From assembly GCA_900551325.1 (NCBI GenBank), contig URVM01000005.1, positions 1 to 64,000 of the forward strand: a stretch of DNA of 64,000 nt, written 5' to 3'. This document shows positions 35,401 through 43,999 of the stretch, piece by piece. The first letter of the stretch is position 1, and every line of letters starts with the position of its first letter. Position numbers and translations under genes: made by a program. The notes below the pieces were generated by a model, which was given only the letters and a program-made list of their open reading frames with translations, was not told the DNA's origin and did not search any database. Origin of the DNA: an uncultured Eubacteriales bacterium (GTDB lineage: Bacteria; Bacillota; Clostridia; Lachnospirales; Cellulosilyticaceae).

Positions 35401-36415
35401 TCTCACGTAGACTCATTGCTCCTTTATATAAATGCCCGGCTATCCATACTGCTTTTACATCTTTTTCAGCTTCTTTGCTCAACTTGAGTGCCTCATACTG
35501 TGGTTCAATATAAGTGTAACTATCCTGTTCTTTTAAATTAAACATATCTTGAATAAACGTATCAATGTCACCATCTATGTATCCTTGTTGCCTTGTTCCC
35601 GCTTTGCTCCTACTTAATGTAGCACTACAACCTATCAATACACTTTTTTGAGCGAGTAGACTTTGGAATCTTTGTAGCAAGTAACTTACATCTGCAGCTT
35701 TATTCCCTTTGTAGGTATGAATTTCATCCAACACCATAAATTTTAAAGTCTTACTGGATTGTTCAAATAAAACGCGATACTTAGGATTCGTTAACATATG
35801 TTCTAACATCACATAGTTGGTAATTAAAATATCTGGCAAATTGGCTAAAATGGATTCTTTTGATCCGTATCCATTCTCCACTACGTCAGTTACCTCAGCT
35901 TCTGTATTTGGTGTTTCCCCATTGAATACACCATATGTAATATTTGTACCTCTGACTGACTCTTGAATCCTACGCATTTGATCACCTGCTAGTGCATTCA
36001 TAGGATAAATCAAAATAGCCTTAACACCTTTTTCACTGTGTTTAAAACAGTAGTCTATCAGTGGAATTAGAAAAGATTCTGTCTTACCACTTCCTGTTCC
36101 TGTAGATATAATCGTACATTCCTCATTTAAGATTGATAAAATAGCTTTTTCTTGGTGTACATACAAAGGATAGTCTAACTTTAAACACTCTACTAAGCGT
36201 TTAGATAACCCATGTTGCTCACAAAAAGCCTTCATATATTGACCACTTTGATAGGCTTTATTAAGTGAAAAAATCATTTCTTTTTGATAATCAAAATGGT
36301 TCACGATTTCTTTAATCCCCTTTTCATTTACACCTTGATTTCTAAGGGCATCTTCAAATAATCTTTGATAATCCGTTTCAATGTTAGAACATAATCTAAA
36401 TAAGCTTTGTATCAT
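32444..36415 (-). CDS. Large SF2 helicase with DUF1998 (DruE/DrmA/MrfA-like)
   Basis: 1323 residues from the ATG at 36415, chosen for the AGGAGGAGG ribosome site; a GTG at 36433 is weaker. Walker A ISTGTGSGKTESFLIPLID, motif Ia YPMNALAGDQMRR, motif II LDEIHTYKG, motif III GCSATLSR, motif VI YAQRTGRAGRR. A first Cys cluster (RCLGCGSYYTSHIQKCHKCG) and the C-terminal DUF1998 cluster CKCKAEKGCYLCLRG are intact. Relatives act in Druantia, DISARM and MrfA repair. It probably unwinds or translocates along invading DNA. Starts just after the methyltransferase-like gene. Confidence 0.9.
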   Translation of the reverse strand: MIQSLFRLCSNIETDYQRLFEDALRNQGVNEKGIKEIVNHFDYQKEMIFSLNKAYQSGQYMKAFCEQHGLSKRLVECLKLDYPLYVHQEKAILSILNEECTIISTGTGSGKTESFLIPLIDYCFKHSEKGVKAILIYPMNALAGDQMRRIQESVRGTNITYGVFNGETPNTEAEVTDVVENGYGSKESILANLPDILITNYVMLEHMLTNPKYRVLFEQSSKTLKFMVLDEIHTYKGNKAADVSYLLQRFQSLLAQKSVLIGCSATLSRSKAGTRQQGYIDGDIDTFIQDMFNLKEQDSYTYIEPQYEALKLSKEAEKDVKAVWIAGHLYKGAMSLREIQEGLQSVDIQLSKEEILDYLEYLRQKKWLDFRVHFFMLQLKDTLKRCLGCGSYYTSHIQKCHKCGQMVLPVYKKNPSYLVGKIQDQEIVYPQTPIEKQEVIVLIGTYKEGHYPYSLRFEESYLTEKGLRIVADPTGSQCLVLDQELNNEGIGSAFIKLEGKDSQDLVYESMTKLLLQLPLEERKLLAFVDDREKCGRHSANVGDRLLSDFYEIMMIRQIQQTPQYSIKQLAKAVKEEIETSQDMAKELSKEFNVWLRKWARNIKVYDMEIVPRIEGSITTDEAEIIEVFVREGAFKMAQLDEEGEVIKIGWKSYSRPKVITLGGGASEVLRQKNYQGISLAESAQKYTHLVKKYNQGQLESIFASLIRKNLIYEEKEEGAYYYFLNVNAFRVNVLRDAPKLSHLSLKELKQMYLCFAGAHSAEVEKEKKKVYESKFQEGALQVLFSTPTLEMGIDIGSLHFVYMLGVPPTPSSYAQRTGRAGRRSDKFAGLIVLCDESKNHDWYYFQNPKEMIEGTISPPKFDKNNNQVLNKHINTYLLTSPYGKCNNLNIEQMQSKLERIFKRSINMQKQLVLTHRLQQHLMAGRDCYECGLYPQYGFRKDTVKLYDLKQEEISNREPEQAYKMYIPKEEMYIGDTYHRILPNQRPTSTFAHPKNQSQTIMCYETLICEKATARSEKREFGKKVSEIYFKRKQYKPFVDYVMLKGYIEKDLEINFITQLLNQPEMPFIGYQRYRDSLILSFDKKIMDEGYYLSFISAFDRTLKDELGFDESEIGILFDEDLAEEVKEEGRYTVCFYDKGTVKNFDVEEIQERWQAILVKMYEKVKACKCKAEKGCYLCLRGQVTQKIAHLVERKKLIALLGHLVCNQRFAPSIHFHYETVIYDKVFTLFQRGKLWILEDETGEKFQREDMGEQNLTIFELLIETLRHFYETGDVKTVTIKSSLKYLVDALNEEAKVKQNIEAYKRYKFYTLVFEEVTVKGGEA

Positions 36416-36433
36416 AGCCTCCTCCTTATGCAC

Positions 36434-37306
36434 TCAATCCTTCTTAAAAATAAGATAATAATAACGTGTACTCTTCTTACCTATTAGCCCATCTTTTCCT
36501 ATAAAAATCTTTTTTTCTAAAAGTGATGGGATCGGTATATTACATCTTTGTGTTATAGCTTCTCCTTGAATACATGAAGCTATAATTTTGCCCTGTGTTT
36601 GTAATCGATCTTCTAATCCCTTTAATACAACACGCACTGATTCATACGGGAGATCTGTAATAATAAAATAGGCACCTGATTTGATCTGTTCTATCTTTTC
36701 CTGTAGTATGTCAATGGTATGCATATTCCCCCCTAAATGGTTAATGCAGTTGTTCATAAAGTAAATGTCTGCACTTCTAAACAACGTTACTTTGCATCTA
36801 GACCATCCCATACATTCTCCTTTACATGTTAATCTCATATCACAAGGAGCAATATTATTAAGATGATAGCCTTGAATACCTCTTATTTCTTTAATCAGCT
36901 TTTTTGTAATACTTCGTTCTACTTCCCATCCCTCTTCTAAATCTAGACAATCTGTTTGAATATGTGTTGTAATGCCATTTTTCATTAATGCTTGTATACT
37001 TCCTAATATTTCTGGTCCAGGCCCTGCTGCAAAATATGCAAGATGCATATGCCCTTTCTTCTTTACCCCTTTATCTTGTAACACATACCCCATCATTGTC
37101 TGTGCTACTTCCATATAATGAGGATAATAAGCTAACATATAAGCTTTTCTTAGTGCACCTTCTTCATAAGGTGTGACTGGAGCATCTGTTCGATAACTTT
37201 TTCTTAGTGCCTGTATATCACACTGAATGCGTTTAACCAACTCCAAATCTAAATCTTCTAGTCTTTTTCCATAAGCTTCTTCTATGAGCCTCTCATATAA
37301 ATTCAT
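36434..37306 (-). CDS. Methyltransferase-like protein with a Cys cluster
   Basis: 290 residues. HLAYFAAGPGPEILGSIQAL resembles SAM motif I of class I methyltransferases, and TDCLDLEEGW could be the next acidic strand. CDMRLTCKGECMGWSRCK is a four-Cys segment that may bind metal. I am not sure of the family. It is coupled: its ATG overlaps the TGA of the DUF1848 gene. A role in modifying nucleic acid or a cofactor together with the radical-SAM-like protein is inference. Confidence 0.6.
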   Translation of the reverse strand: MNLYERLIEEAYGKRLEDLDLELVKRIQCDIQALRKSYRTDAPVTPYEEGALRKAYMLAYYPHYMEVAQTMMGYVLQDKGVKKKGHMHLAYFAAGPGPEILGSIQALMKNGITTHIQTDCLDLEEGWEVERSITKKLIKEIRGIQGYHLNNIAPCDMRLTCKGECMGWSRCKVTLFRSADIYFMNNCINHLGGNMHTIDILQEKIEQIKSGAYFIITDLPYESVRVVLKGLEDRLQTQGKIIASCIQGEAITQRCNIPIPSLLEKKIFIGKDGLIGKKSTRYYYLIFKKD

Positions 37307-38253
37307 CACATATCCTCCCCAAGTAAGTTAAGCTGACATCCTTTCTTTTCCTTACATAGATGATGGGTAGTAATTTTCTCATCTCCGTTTAATTGTCCTA
37401 TTAGTAGTGGAGCTTGCATATCATGCCTTTCTTTATTTTGTAAGATTGTTCCATGATTGTAGTTGGCATAGCAATATGCACATTCATGTAAACAACTGTT
37501 GTATTCTCCAATATCTACACTTTTAACACATCCACAGTCTTGTCTCATATTATCCCTTTTAAACTTTTCTGCTGATAAACCTGTAATGCGTGCAATGAGC
37601 TGAGGATCGATACATTGACCATGTTCTATACCATATAAGGATAAGTCAATCTTTTCGGCACAAGTTTCTACTTGCATACCATATTTACCTGCTATTTTAG
37701 CCAGTGTTTTCCCTATTTCTTGCATATCTTCTGTACTAATAGGCTGTTGATTTAGTATTTTTGCATTTCTTTTAGTCTCTTTATACTCATCTACAAAGCT
37801 AATTACACATTTTTTAGTAATTCCTTCAAGCTTTTTGGCAATTTCCTCAAACCACTTATAGTGATACGCTTTGCTATAATAAGGATTAAGCAAAATAGGA
37901 TCATATCTCCATACAATTCGTTCTGAACCTATTTTCTGACTTAACGCTTTAACTGTATTAATAATTTGCTGCTTCTTTCTTACATTTGGTTCCAAATCTT
38001 CACCATATGCATTAATAGTAATTTGAAAATAATAAGCATACGGCTCAAGTAAATCTAAATACTTCATTATAGGTTCCGGATCTTTAGTCCAAAACACAAA
38101 ACATTCTACATGTTCTGGTGTAAGTAATACTTTACTTACTTGCTTGCGATTAAAAGGGTTTTTGATTAATACATAACCTTCTACTAATCTTTTTGCAAAC
38201 CATTCACTATAAAATGCTGGAATATCGGTTCTCCTACTTACACTAACAATCAT
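37306..38253 (-). CDS. DUF1848 protein, radical-SAM-like iron-sulfur protein
   Basis: 315 residues, complete. It starts MIVSVSRRTDIPAFYSEWF and has NPFNRKQVSKVLL, VFWTKDPEPIM, RIVWRYDPILLN, all diagnostic of DUF1848. The cluster CLHECAYCYAN (Cx3Cx2C) near residue 260 is the radical-SAM type 4Fe-4S site, placed unusually at the C-terminal end. The reaction of this family is unknown. Its start overlaps the TPR gene's stop by four bases. Finding it inside a helicase operon is unexpected. Confidence 0.85.
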   Translation of the reverse strand: MIVSVSRRTDIPAFYSEWFAKRLVEGYVLIKNPFNRKQVSKVLLTPEHVECFVFWTKDPEPIMKYLDLLEPYAYYFQITINAYGEDLEPNVRKKQQIINTVKALSQKIGSERIVWRYDPILLNPYYSKAYHYKWFEEIAKKLEGITKKCVISFVDEYKETKRNAKILNQQPISTEDMQEIGKTLAKIAGKYGMQVETCAEKIDLSLYGIEHGQCIDPQLIARITGLSAEKFKRDNMRQDCGCVKSVDIGEYNSCLHECAYCYANYNHGTILQNKERHDMQAPLLIGQLNGDEKITTHHLCKEKKGCQLNLLGEDM

Positions 38254-39455
38254 GCTCTACTCCTTCTTAACAATTTGATCCCTACTGCTTTTATACTTTC
38301 TTTTTGCTTAGTTTTATCAAAGCTCTTTTCGGTATAAAAAGTCACCGTCTCTCCTTGCTTAATAAGTTTTCTAGGACCTGCAAAGTCTACAAATCTAAAG
38401 TAGTATTGTTCTCCCGATGTAGCACATATAAACCCAGCATTTCCCTTTGAAAGTATAGACTGAATTGTGCCTGTTAATGCTTCTTTGCCGATAAACATTT
38501 GCTCATACCAAAAGTTCTTCAACTTATTCTCTAAATTTTTACCTTCAGGTAGATCAAAACCCATTTGATTAAACTTATTAATTTCCTCTATAAGAGACTG
38601 TTTAATGCGCCAACCTTCCTCTTCACGAATTCTTTTAATAAGCATTAAATGGTAATAGGCCATTTGAGGATTTGATATGGCTAAAAGTTCAGCATATTTT
38701 TTATACAAGCTTACTTTACCTTTTTCTATACCTCCAATATAAGCTGCTAAAGCAAAGTGCTTAGACGCTTGCTCCCAATTTTCTTGATTCTGATAACATT
38801 CTCCCAAACTTGAATCCACTGACCAGTGATTAAGTTGTTGCTTTATCTCTTCAAGTATCCCCATGCCAGTAGCTACTTCACCTAATGCTATCATGCAATC
38901 TGCCTTACGTTTAATCAGCCACTCTTTATTTTGATTATGAAAATTCTCATACTCGGTTAATCCTCTATCACATAAACTCAAACATTCTTCATATCTGCTG
39001 GCTGCATATAAAGCCTTAGAGTAATGCATGTACCATTTTTCTTTTTCCGTAGGCTGTTTAATAGTTTTACCCTCTACTTCAATGACACGTTCTTCCTCTG
39101 ATAAGGTCTCATTTCCTAGTTTCTCGTAATATGCCAAAACAGTTTCCTCATCAAATATAACTTTTTTGCTATACTCTAGTCCCTTCATAAGTGAAAGTTT
39201 TAAAGGACTATAAATATTATTGGTTTGAATATTTTTGACTATGTAAGTTAGCGCTTTTCTAAAATTCTCAATTTCCTGTAAAGATACAGGTTCTTTCTTT
39301 AAATAAAGATGATATAAACACCATCCATAGTCATTTTTAAGCATATCCATTCCCTTATACTGGTTCAATGACTCCTTTGCCAACTCCAATGCTTCTTCAT
39401 ACCTGCTTTCTTCTCGTAAACTTTTTATTTTTTGATGATAGTCTCTAGCTAACAT
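38250..39455 (-). CDS. TPR protein with C-terminal cold-shock-like domain
   Basis: 401 residues. Residues 1-310 are helical repeats (YEEALELAKESLNQY, YEECLSLCDRGLTEYE, WEQASKHFALAAYIGG), matching TPRs. Residues about 330-400 (LTGTIQSILSKGNAGFICAT ... YYFRFVDFAGP) look like an OB-fold cold-shock domain. So a scaffold that can bind nucleic acid is likely. First gene of the five-gene operon; GGGGGG precedes the ATG. Not related visibly to ZorC or ZorD. Confidence 0.7.
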   Translation of the reverse strand: MLARDYHQKIKSLREESRYEEALELAKESLNQYKGMDMLKNDYGWCLYHLYLKKEPVSLQEIENFRKALTYIVKNIQTNNIYSPLKLSLMKGLEYSKKVIFDEETVLAYYEKLGNETLSEEERVIEVEGKTIKQPTEKEKWYMHYSKALYAASRYEECLSLCDRGLTEYENFHNQNKEWLIKRKADCMIALGEVATGMGILEEIKQQLNHWSVDSSLGECYQNQENWEQASKHFALAAYIGGIEKGKVSLYKKYAELLAISNPQMAYYHLMLIKRIREEEGWRIKQSLIEEINKFNQMGFDLPEGKNLENKLKNFWYEQMFIGKEALTGTIQSILSKGNAGFICATSGEQYYFRFVDFAGPRKLIKQGETVTFYTEKSFDKTKQKESIKAVGIKLLRRSRA

Positions 39456-39510
39456 ACCATCCCCCCTAAATACATTATTTTATTAATTATTTTAACATTT
39501 TTTATACATT

Positions 39511-39550
39511 ATATATACCTATTAATATTTATCTATTAATAGGTATATAT
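39511..39550. promoter_or_regulatory. Operator-like dyad over the promoter of the helicase operon
   Basis: A perfect 17-bp inverted repeat, ATATATACCTATTAATA and TATTAATAGGTATATAT, loop TTTATC. On the minus strand it runs directly into TATAATG, a -10-like sequence about 50 bases before the TPR gene. The position suggests a repressor site. Confidence 0.6.
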
Positions 39551-39556
39551 CTTCAA

Positions 39557-39583
39557 AAAAGTCAGCCTTTCCGGCTGACTTTT
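39557..39583. terminator. Terminator between motor operon and helicase operon
   Basis: AAAAGTCAGCC pairs perfectly with GGCTGACTTTT around TTTCC. It works in both directions and separates the two operons. Confidence 0.85.
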
Positions 39584-39587
39584 ATCA

Positions 39588-39743
39588 TCATTCTTTATTC
39601 CATATCTCACACCGCTTTTTCTTTTCCACGTTTTTCTCATATTGCTTCATCACTTCGTTTGGAATAACCCCCAAGAAATATTCTTCAATGTAATCCCATA
39701 TCTTCTCATTATCTGCCTGACTTGTGAATAAGAAACTCAACAT
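39588..39743 (-). CDS. Possible small gene after the ZorB-like gene
   Basis: An open frame of 51 codons from an ATG (MLSFLFTSQADNEKIW...) to TGA just before the terminator. The frame is open upstream into the end of the ZorB-like gene (shifted one base), so the product may be longer by another start or by frameshifting. The composition is protein-like. No clear ribosome site, no family recognised. Confidence 0.35.
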   Translation of the reverse strand: MLSFLFTSQADNEKIWDYIEEYFLGVIPNEVMKQYEKNVEKKKRCEIWNKE

Positions 39744-39778
39744 TTCTACCGAAATTTCATGTCGATCAGCAACTAGCT

Positions 39779-40522
39779 TTAGTAGTCTTTTTGTATCTCT
39801 TCTTTAAGTGCTTCTTCTAAAGTTGTTCTGAATTTAAATACAACCCTTCTTGAAGCAGTTTGGTCTACTTCTGTTGTGTCTTTACCATTGGCGTCTTTTT
39901 TATAAATTAATTGACTATATGATCTACCATTGGCTGTAATTACATTTCTCATTTTTTCTTTGTAAGGGAAATCTCCAAATGCATCGCTTAGAATATAGCT
40001 TACTACGTTAAAGGCACGATCTTGAGAAAGTTTTAGATTAAATAAGTAGCCTCCATGGTGATCTGTATGTCCTTCTACTATAATTTCTTCGATACTGTCT
40101 TCATATTCAAAAAGTACGCCTATGTACTTAGGAATAAACTCTTGCAATTCTTTTTTTGCCTCTGGCTTTAAATTAGCACTGCCATAGTCAAATAAAATAT
40201 TGCTATCTACATATAAATCTCCTGTATCCACGTCAATGCGTATCCCTAAATCACTACTTTTAAAAGCATCTTCTAAGTTATTGATAATGTCATTTTTTAG
40301 CCATAATATTGTATTAATTTTGCCTTGTGCTGCTTCTAAAGCTATGCCTTGAGCCTCTATGTCTTGTTGCATCCTTTCTGTTGTAACCGCATATCCTCCA
40401 ACTACTAGAGAAAATGCTAATATAACAACGAGCAAAATAGTGGTAAGCATATCTGTAAATGAAGGCCAAAAGTCACTATTTTCCTGTGTGTTACCAAATA
40501 ACTTATCATATTTAAATTGCAT
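39779..40522 (-). CDS. ZorB-like OmpA/MotB protein
   Basis: 247 residues. FWPSFTDMLTTILLVVILAF is a single TM helix with the Asp24 expected to carry protons in MotB/ZorB proteins. A coiled linker follows. The OmpA peptidoglycan-binding domain (about 105-235) has ILFDYGSANLKPEAKKEL and VEGHTDHHGGYLFNLKLSQD. It anchors the motor in the wall. It starts 22 bases after the ZorA-like gene. Length agrees with ZorB proteins. Confidence 0.85.
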   Translation of the reverse strand: MQFKYDKLFGNTQENSDFWPSFTDMLTTILLVVILAFSLVVGGYAVTTERMQQDIEAQGIALEAAQGKINTILWLKNDIINNLEDAFKSSDLGIRIDVDTGDLYVDSNILFDYGSANLKPEAKKELQEFIPKYIGVLFEYEDSIEEIIVEGHTDHHGGYLFNLKLSQDRAFNVVSYILSDAFGDFPYKEKMRNVITANGRSYSQLIYKKDANGKDTTEVDQTASRRVVFKFRTTLEEALKEEIQKDY

Positions 40523-40544
40523 ATTTAAGTCTCCTTGCTATCTA

Positions 40545-42527
40545 CTATCTAGCACTTCTATCTACGGCTTTTACTAATTGTTCTACTAATTGTTCATTTT
40601 GAATCACATTGATTTTGCGTTCTAAAACTTTATTCATAGTCGCTACATACTCATTAAACTTATGAAGACTATTTTCAAAGCGACTAATCATCTTACTATC
40701 CATCTCTTGTAGTGTATTTCTTAAGGTATAAGTTAAGCTCTCCATCTCTTTCATAACCTGTTCGTGTTCTCCTAACAATAGCCCATGTTCTTCTAAGGTG
40801 TGTGCCAAGCTTGCTTTTTGTACTTCACAAAGTTCTTCTTGATTATCGATCATTTGTCCAAGGAAGCTTTGGTATCCTTGTAATTGTGTTACTAGCTGGC
40901 TATCTAATGCTTCCATCTGGTCTGATACTTGCTCTACAAAGCTTTGGAATGGTCCTTGTAAAGCGTCAATATTGCCTTCAAACTGTGCAAGTAATGCTTG
41001 TAATTGTTCACTCATAGCGGTAAAGGCTTTTTTCATTTGACTACTCATAACTTGTTGTGTCATTTCTTGTTGTGCGTATTGTCTTTCCATAAATGTTTCT
41101 ATTTGTGCAAGTAAACTTTCTAGTTGTACTTGTCTTTGATGAGACCGCTCATCTTCTGTAATAAGGAGTGTGTTCATTTGTTGTTTAGTTTGCTCCATAA
41201 ACATTTGGAACTGTCCCATAATCTTTTCGATTTGCTCACGCTTTTCTTCTGCTTTCATATTTGCCTGAGCCAAGTTTTGACCAAGTTGCTGCTCCATAGT
41301 AGTCAGTGTATGTATCATTTCTCCATAGGTATTACTTTGTTGTTGTTGCTGTCTTTCTAGGCTATTTGTTACGAGTTCAAGCTGTTGATAGGTTGTTTGA
41401 ACATAATTTTTGATTCCTACATTCATTTCATACTGATTTTCCATATCTTTTTGAAGCTGTTGGAAATAATTTGACAGCCCTGATACTTGCTTTGCAAAGC
41501 CTTCCATTAACCCAAGTGCACCTTCAAATATTTGGGAAAATTGGTCAATATTTTGTTTAAATCCTTTATTAAATTCATTTAAGCCTTCTGCTGCACTTTC
41601 TAGTGCTGTTAGCGCACTTAATCCTTTATTCACTTTACCTATGCCGTCTATAACTTTTGCTAACTGTACCTTTGTAGTATTTTGTCCCCCTACTAAATCT
41701 TCTAAATGGTCTAAATGACTAAGCTGCTTATCCATATGAACCATTGTGTTCTTCATACTTTCAAAAGTCTGAAGCATTTGTTGCTTATCATCATCTCTTA
41801 GCTTGCCACCTAGCAACAACTCTAGCTTAAGCATCCACTGTACCATAATAGTTTCGCAATTAAACTTATTGCATAAACCTTGTAAAATAAGTGAGAAAAT
41901 AATCCCTGCAATACTTGTATAAAAAGCTGTATTTACACCTTGTAAGAAATGTGGAATACCCTCTACAATTTTACTCATATCTCCTGTTGCAAAGCTTTTT
42001 AACCCTAGTACAAGACCTATAAAAGTACCTAATACACCCAATATAATTAAAATAGGAGAAATAGTTTTCACCCCTTTAATTGCCTCTAAAAGTGTTTTGC
42101 CTTTATATTGTTGATTACTTATATAGGCTTCTACGTAAGTTTGAGCATTTATTTTTGCCCTAGGATTACTTTTTAGAGTAGCTTGTACCTCTTCTAGCAT
42201 ACTCTTAACTGCTCTTCGTTCATCACTTGTAACTGTATCTTGGTAGAAATTTTTAATGTACTGATAGATATTATAATTTTCAACAGCCTGAAATGTAGCT
42301 AGCCCACTTATAATGCCTATAATACCAAAGGTAGGAATATGCCCTATTATTATTTGTACATTCAATGCTTTGATATCTAAAAGTACATAAACAGTCACTA
42401 AACTTATAATTACTGCTAATGCACTCATCCCTACTTGAAAAAACTTGCTGTTATATGCTTTTACCCATACTTTTTGTGTGACCCTCATTGATGGATTCTT
42501 CTTGTTTTCTTGAAGCTGATTATTCAT
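40545..42527 (-). CDS. ZorA-like MotA/ExbB motor protein with long tail
   Basis: 660 residues. TM segments at about 35-55, 60-80, 150-172 and 205-226; PILIILGVLGTFIGLVLGLK and AFYTSIAGIIFSLILQ are the MotA/TolQ/ExbB core helices. Residues 240-650 form a very long Gln-rich coiled coil (repeated SQMKKAFTAMSEQLQALLAQ type heptads) reaching into the cytoplasm, as in ZorA. It should form a proton-driven ring with the ZorB-like protein and pass a signal to an effector. Starts 12 bases after the NYN gene. Confidence 0.85.
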   Translation of the reverse strand: MNNQLQENKKNPSMRVTQKVWVKAYNSKFFQVGMSALAVIISLVTVYVLLDIKALNVQIIIGHIPTFGIIGIISGLATFQAVENYNIYQYIKNFYQDTVTSDERRAVKSMLEEVQATLKSNPRAKINAQTYVEAYISNQQYKGKTLLEAIKGVKTISPILIILGVLGTFIGLVLGLKSFATGDMSKIVEGIPHFLQGVNTAFYTSIAGIIFSLILQGLCNKFNCETIMVQWMLKLELLLGGKLRDDDKQQMLQTFESMKNTMVHMDKQLSHLDHLEDLVGGQNTTKVQLAKVIDGIGKVNKGLSALTALESAAEGLNEFNKGFKQNIDQFSQIFEGALGLMEGFAKQVSGLSNYFQQLQKDMENQYEMNVGIKNYVQTTYQQLELVTNSLERQQQQQSNTYGEMIHTLTTMEQQLGQNLAQANMKAEEKREQIEKIMGQFQMFMEQTKQQMNTLLITEDERSHQRQVQLESLLAQIETFMERQYAQQEMTQQVMSSQMKKAFTAMSEQLQALLAQFEGNIDALQGPFQSFVEQVSDQMEALDSQLVTQLQGYQSFLGQMIDNQEELCEVQKASLAHTLEEHGLLLGEHEQVMKEMESLTYTLRNTLQEMDSKMISRFENSLHKFNEYVATMNKVLERKINVIQNEQLVEQLVKAVDRSAR

Positions 42528-42539
42528 AGTCCTTCTCTC

Positions 42540-43925
42540 CTAAACTCTTGTAAATTGTACGACTTCTTCATATTCATATATATAGTCATGTATGATCCCA
42601 TTTTCTCTTATAATATCCTTAGATGTATTATTCTCACTTACAGATATAACCCGTACTTCCTTCCCTTCGTCCCTATAAGCCCGCATCACATCTAGAAAGT
42701 GTCTATCCCCTGTCAGAATAAGAATACGGTCTAACTGTTGTTTATAACTTTCAATACATTTAATGAGCACTTGATCGTCCACCTGGTTTGCTTTTTGCTC
42801 TTCGTTTTCTACAATAGTTATTTCAAATCCTTCCTTTTCAAGTGCTCTACATACTTCATCTATATAAGCATCTGTACGATATTGTTGTTCCTTAGACTCT
42901 TGCTGAGATTTAAATATTGTACAAATCTTTACCCCAATATGTTTGATAGCATCTGTTCCATAGATTTCTTGATAAAGCTTATGAAAATCTACCCATAGTG
43001 GCTCTATGTTGTACAAGATATTGGTGCCATCCATAAATATTCCTATCTTCTTTTCCTTACTTGTTTCTTTTAAATATTGTGCATCTTCTATAGTTTGCAA
43101 GACTTCTTCAAAATTAATATAGGAATAAGGCGAGGTATATAAAATATGTAAAGGATGGTGATAAAAACTTTTTTGATTAAAAGCTTCTGCATATGTACTA
43201 CTGACTACATTGTATACCCCTTCTATAAATCTTCTAAAACTTCGAATATTCCTGTCTAAAACAAACTTTTGCTGTCTTTGTTCATACCATCCCTGTATAA
43301 ACTTTAAACAAGTCAAACCTACAAACTGCTTCACTTCCCCTTGTTGATTAAACAAAAAGTAGTCCTCACACTTTATTCCCTCTTCAAATTCAATACATAA
43401 CCCTAACTGAGTTATATCTTGAAAAAACTGGGTGACTGTATTTAACCAAGTTTTCTTTTGAATAATACTTGGACAGCACTGCTTAATATTTATAAGTAGT
43501 TCTGGTGTATCTAATACAAGGACTGTCACGTAATTTTTAGCCTGTGGATGCACCCTTAATATTTCTTGCATCTTTTGATAACCTTTTAGCTTATTTCCAA
43601 TGGCACTACATCTTGTAAGTTTATCTTCCGATTCTGTACTTTTATAAGCTTCTAGTAGCATTAACCTTAAATCCTCTACTAGTTGATCTACCGTATTACA
43701 AAGTTGTTGGTACGCTGTCAAGCTGCTTTCTTCTTCATACATAAGTTGCTCTAATGAATTTTGCATGCAGCCCTCCATATAGAAACCAGGTTCTTGTAAT
43801 AGTTTCTCTAAACTCATAGTTGTATAATTATAGGAAGGAATTAATCTACTTTTCCCCCTATTCCATGTCAAAAGCTGATGATGAAAGTGCTCTTGATTCT
43901 TTTCCGCTAGTATATACTTTTTCAT
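42540..43925 (-). CDS. NYN-domain (PIN-like) nuclease
   Basis: 461 residues. The first 280 are an unrecognised helical domain; residues about 285-440 are an NYN domain with the acidic site visible: GIFMDGTNILYN, KANQVDDQVLIKCI and ILILTGDRHFLDVMRAY, then EVRVISVSEN. NYN proteins are metal-dependent RNases or DNases. It is the first gene of an operon with the ZorA- and ZorB-like genes, an effector not found in the known Zorya types to my knowledge. Confidence 0.85.
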   Translation of the reverse strand: MKKYILAEKNQEHFHHQLLTWNRGKSRLIPSYNYTTMSLEKLLQEPGFYMEGCMQNSLEQLMYEEESSLTAYQQLCNTVDQLVEDLRLMLLEAYKSTESEDKLTRCSAIGNKLKGYQKMQEILRVHPQAKNYVTVLVLDTPELLINIKQCCPSIIQKKTWLNTVTQFFQDITQLGLCIEFEEGIKCEDYFLFNQQGEVKQFVGLTCLKFIQGWYEQRQQKFVLDRNIRSFRRFIEGVYNVVSSTYAEAFNQKSFYHHPLHILYTSPYSYINFEEVLQTIEDAQYLKETSKEKKIGIFMDGTNILYNIEPLWVDFHKLYQEIYGTDAIKHIGVKICTIFKSQQESKEQQYRTDAYIDEVCRALEKEGFEITIVENEEQKANQVDDQVLIKCIESYKQQLDRILILTGDRHFLDVMRAYRDEGKEVRVISVSENNTSKDIIRENGIIHDYIYEYEEVVQFTRV

Positions 43926-43999
43926 AGCTCGTTCCTTACCTTGAATTTTCTTTATTTATTCTTTAAGTATTATATACTAAATAGTCTTTATATAATTTT

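Noticed and set aside
37306..38253. Spore photoproduct lyase
   Set aside because: It also has a radical-SAM cluster, but the N-terminal SRRTDIPAFY and WRYDPI motifs are those of DUF1848.
40545..42527. Flagellar MotA or TolQ/ExbB housekeeping protein
   Set aside because: The 400-residue cytoplasmic coiled coil, the OmpA partner with a short linker and the defence neighbourhood fit ZorA, not flagellar stators; no flagellar genes are nearby.
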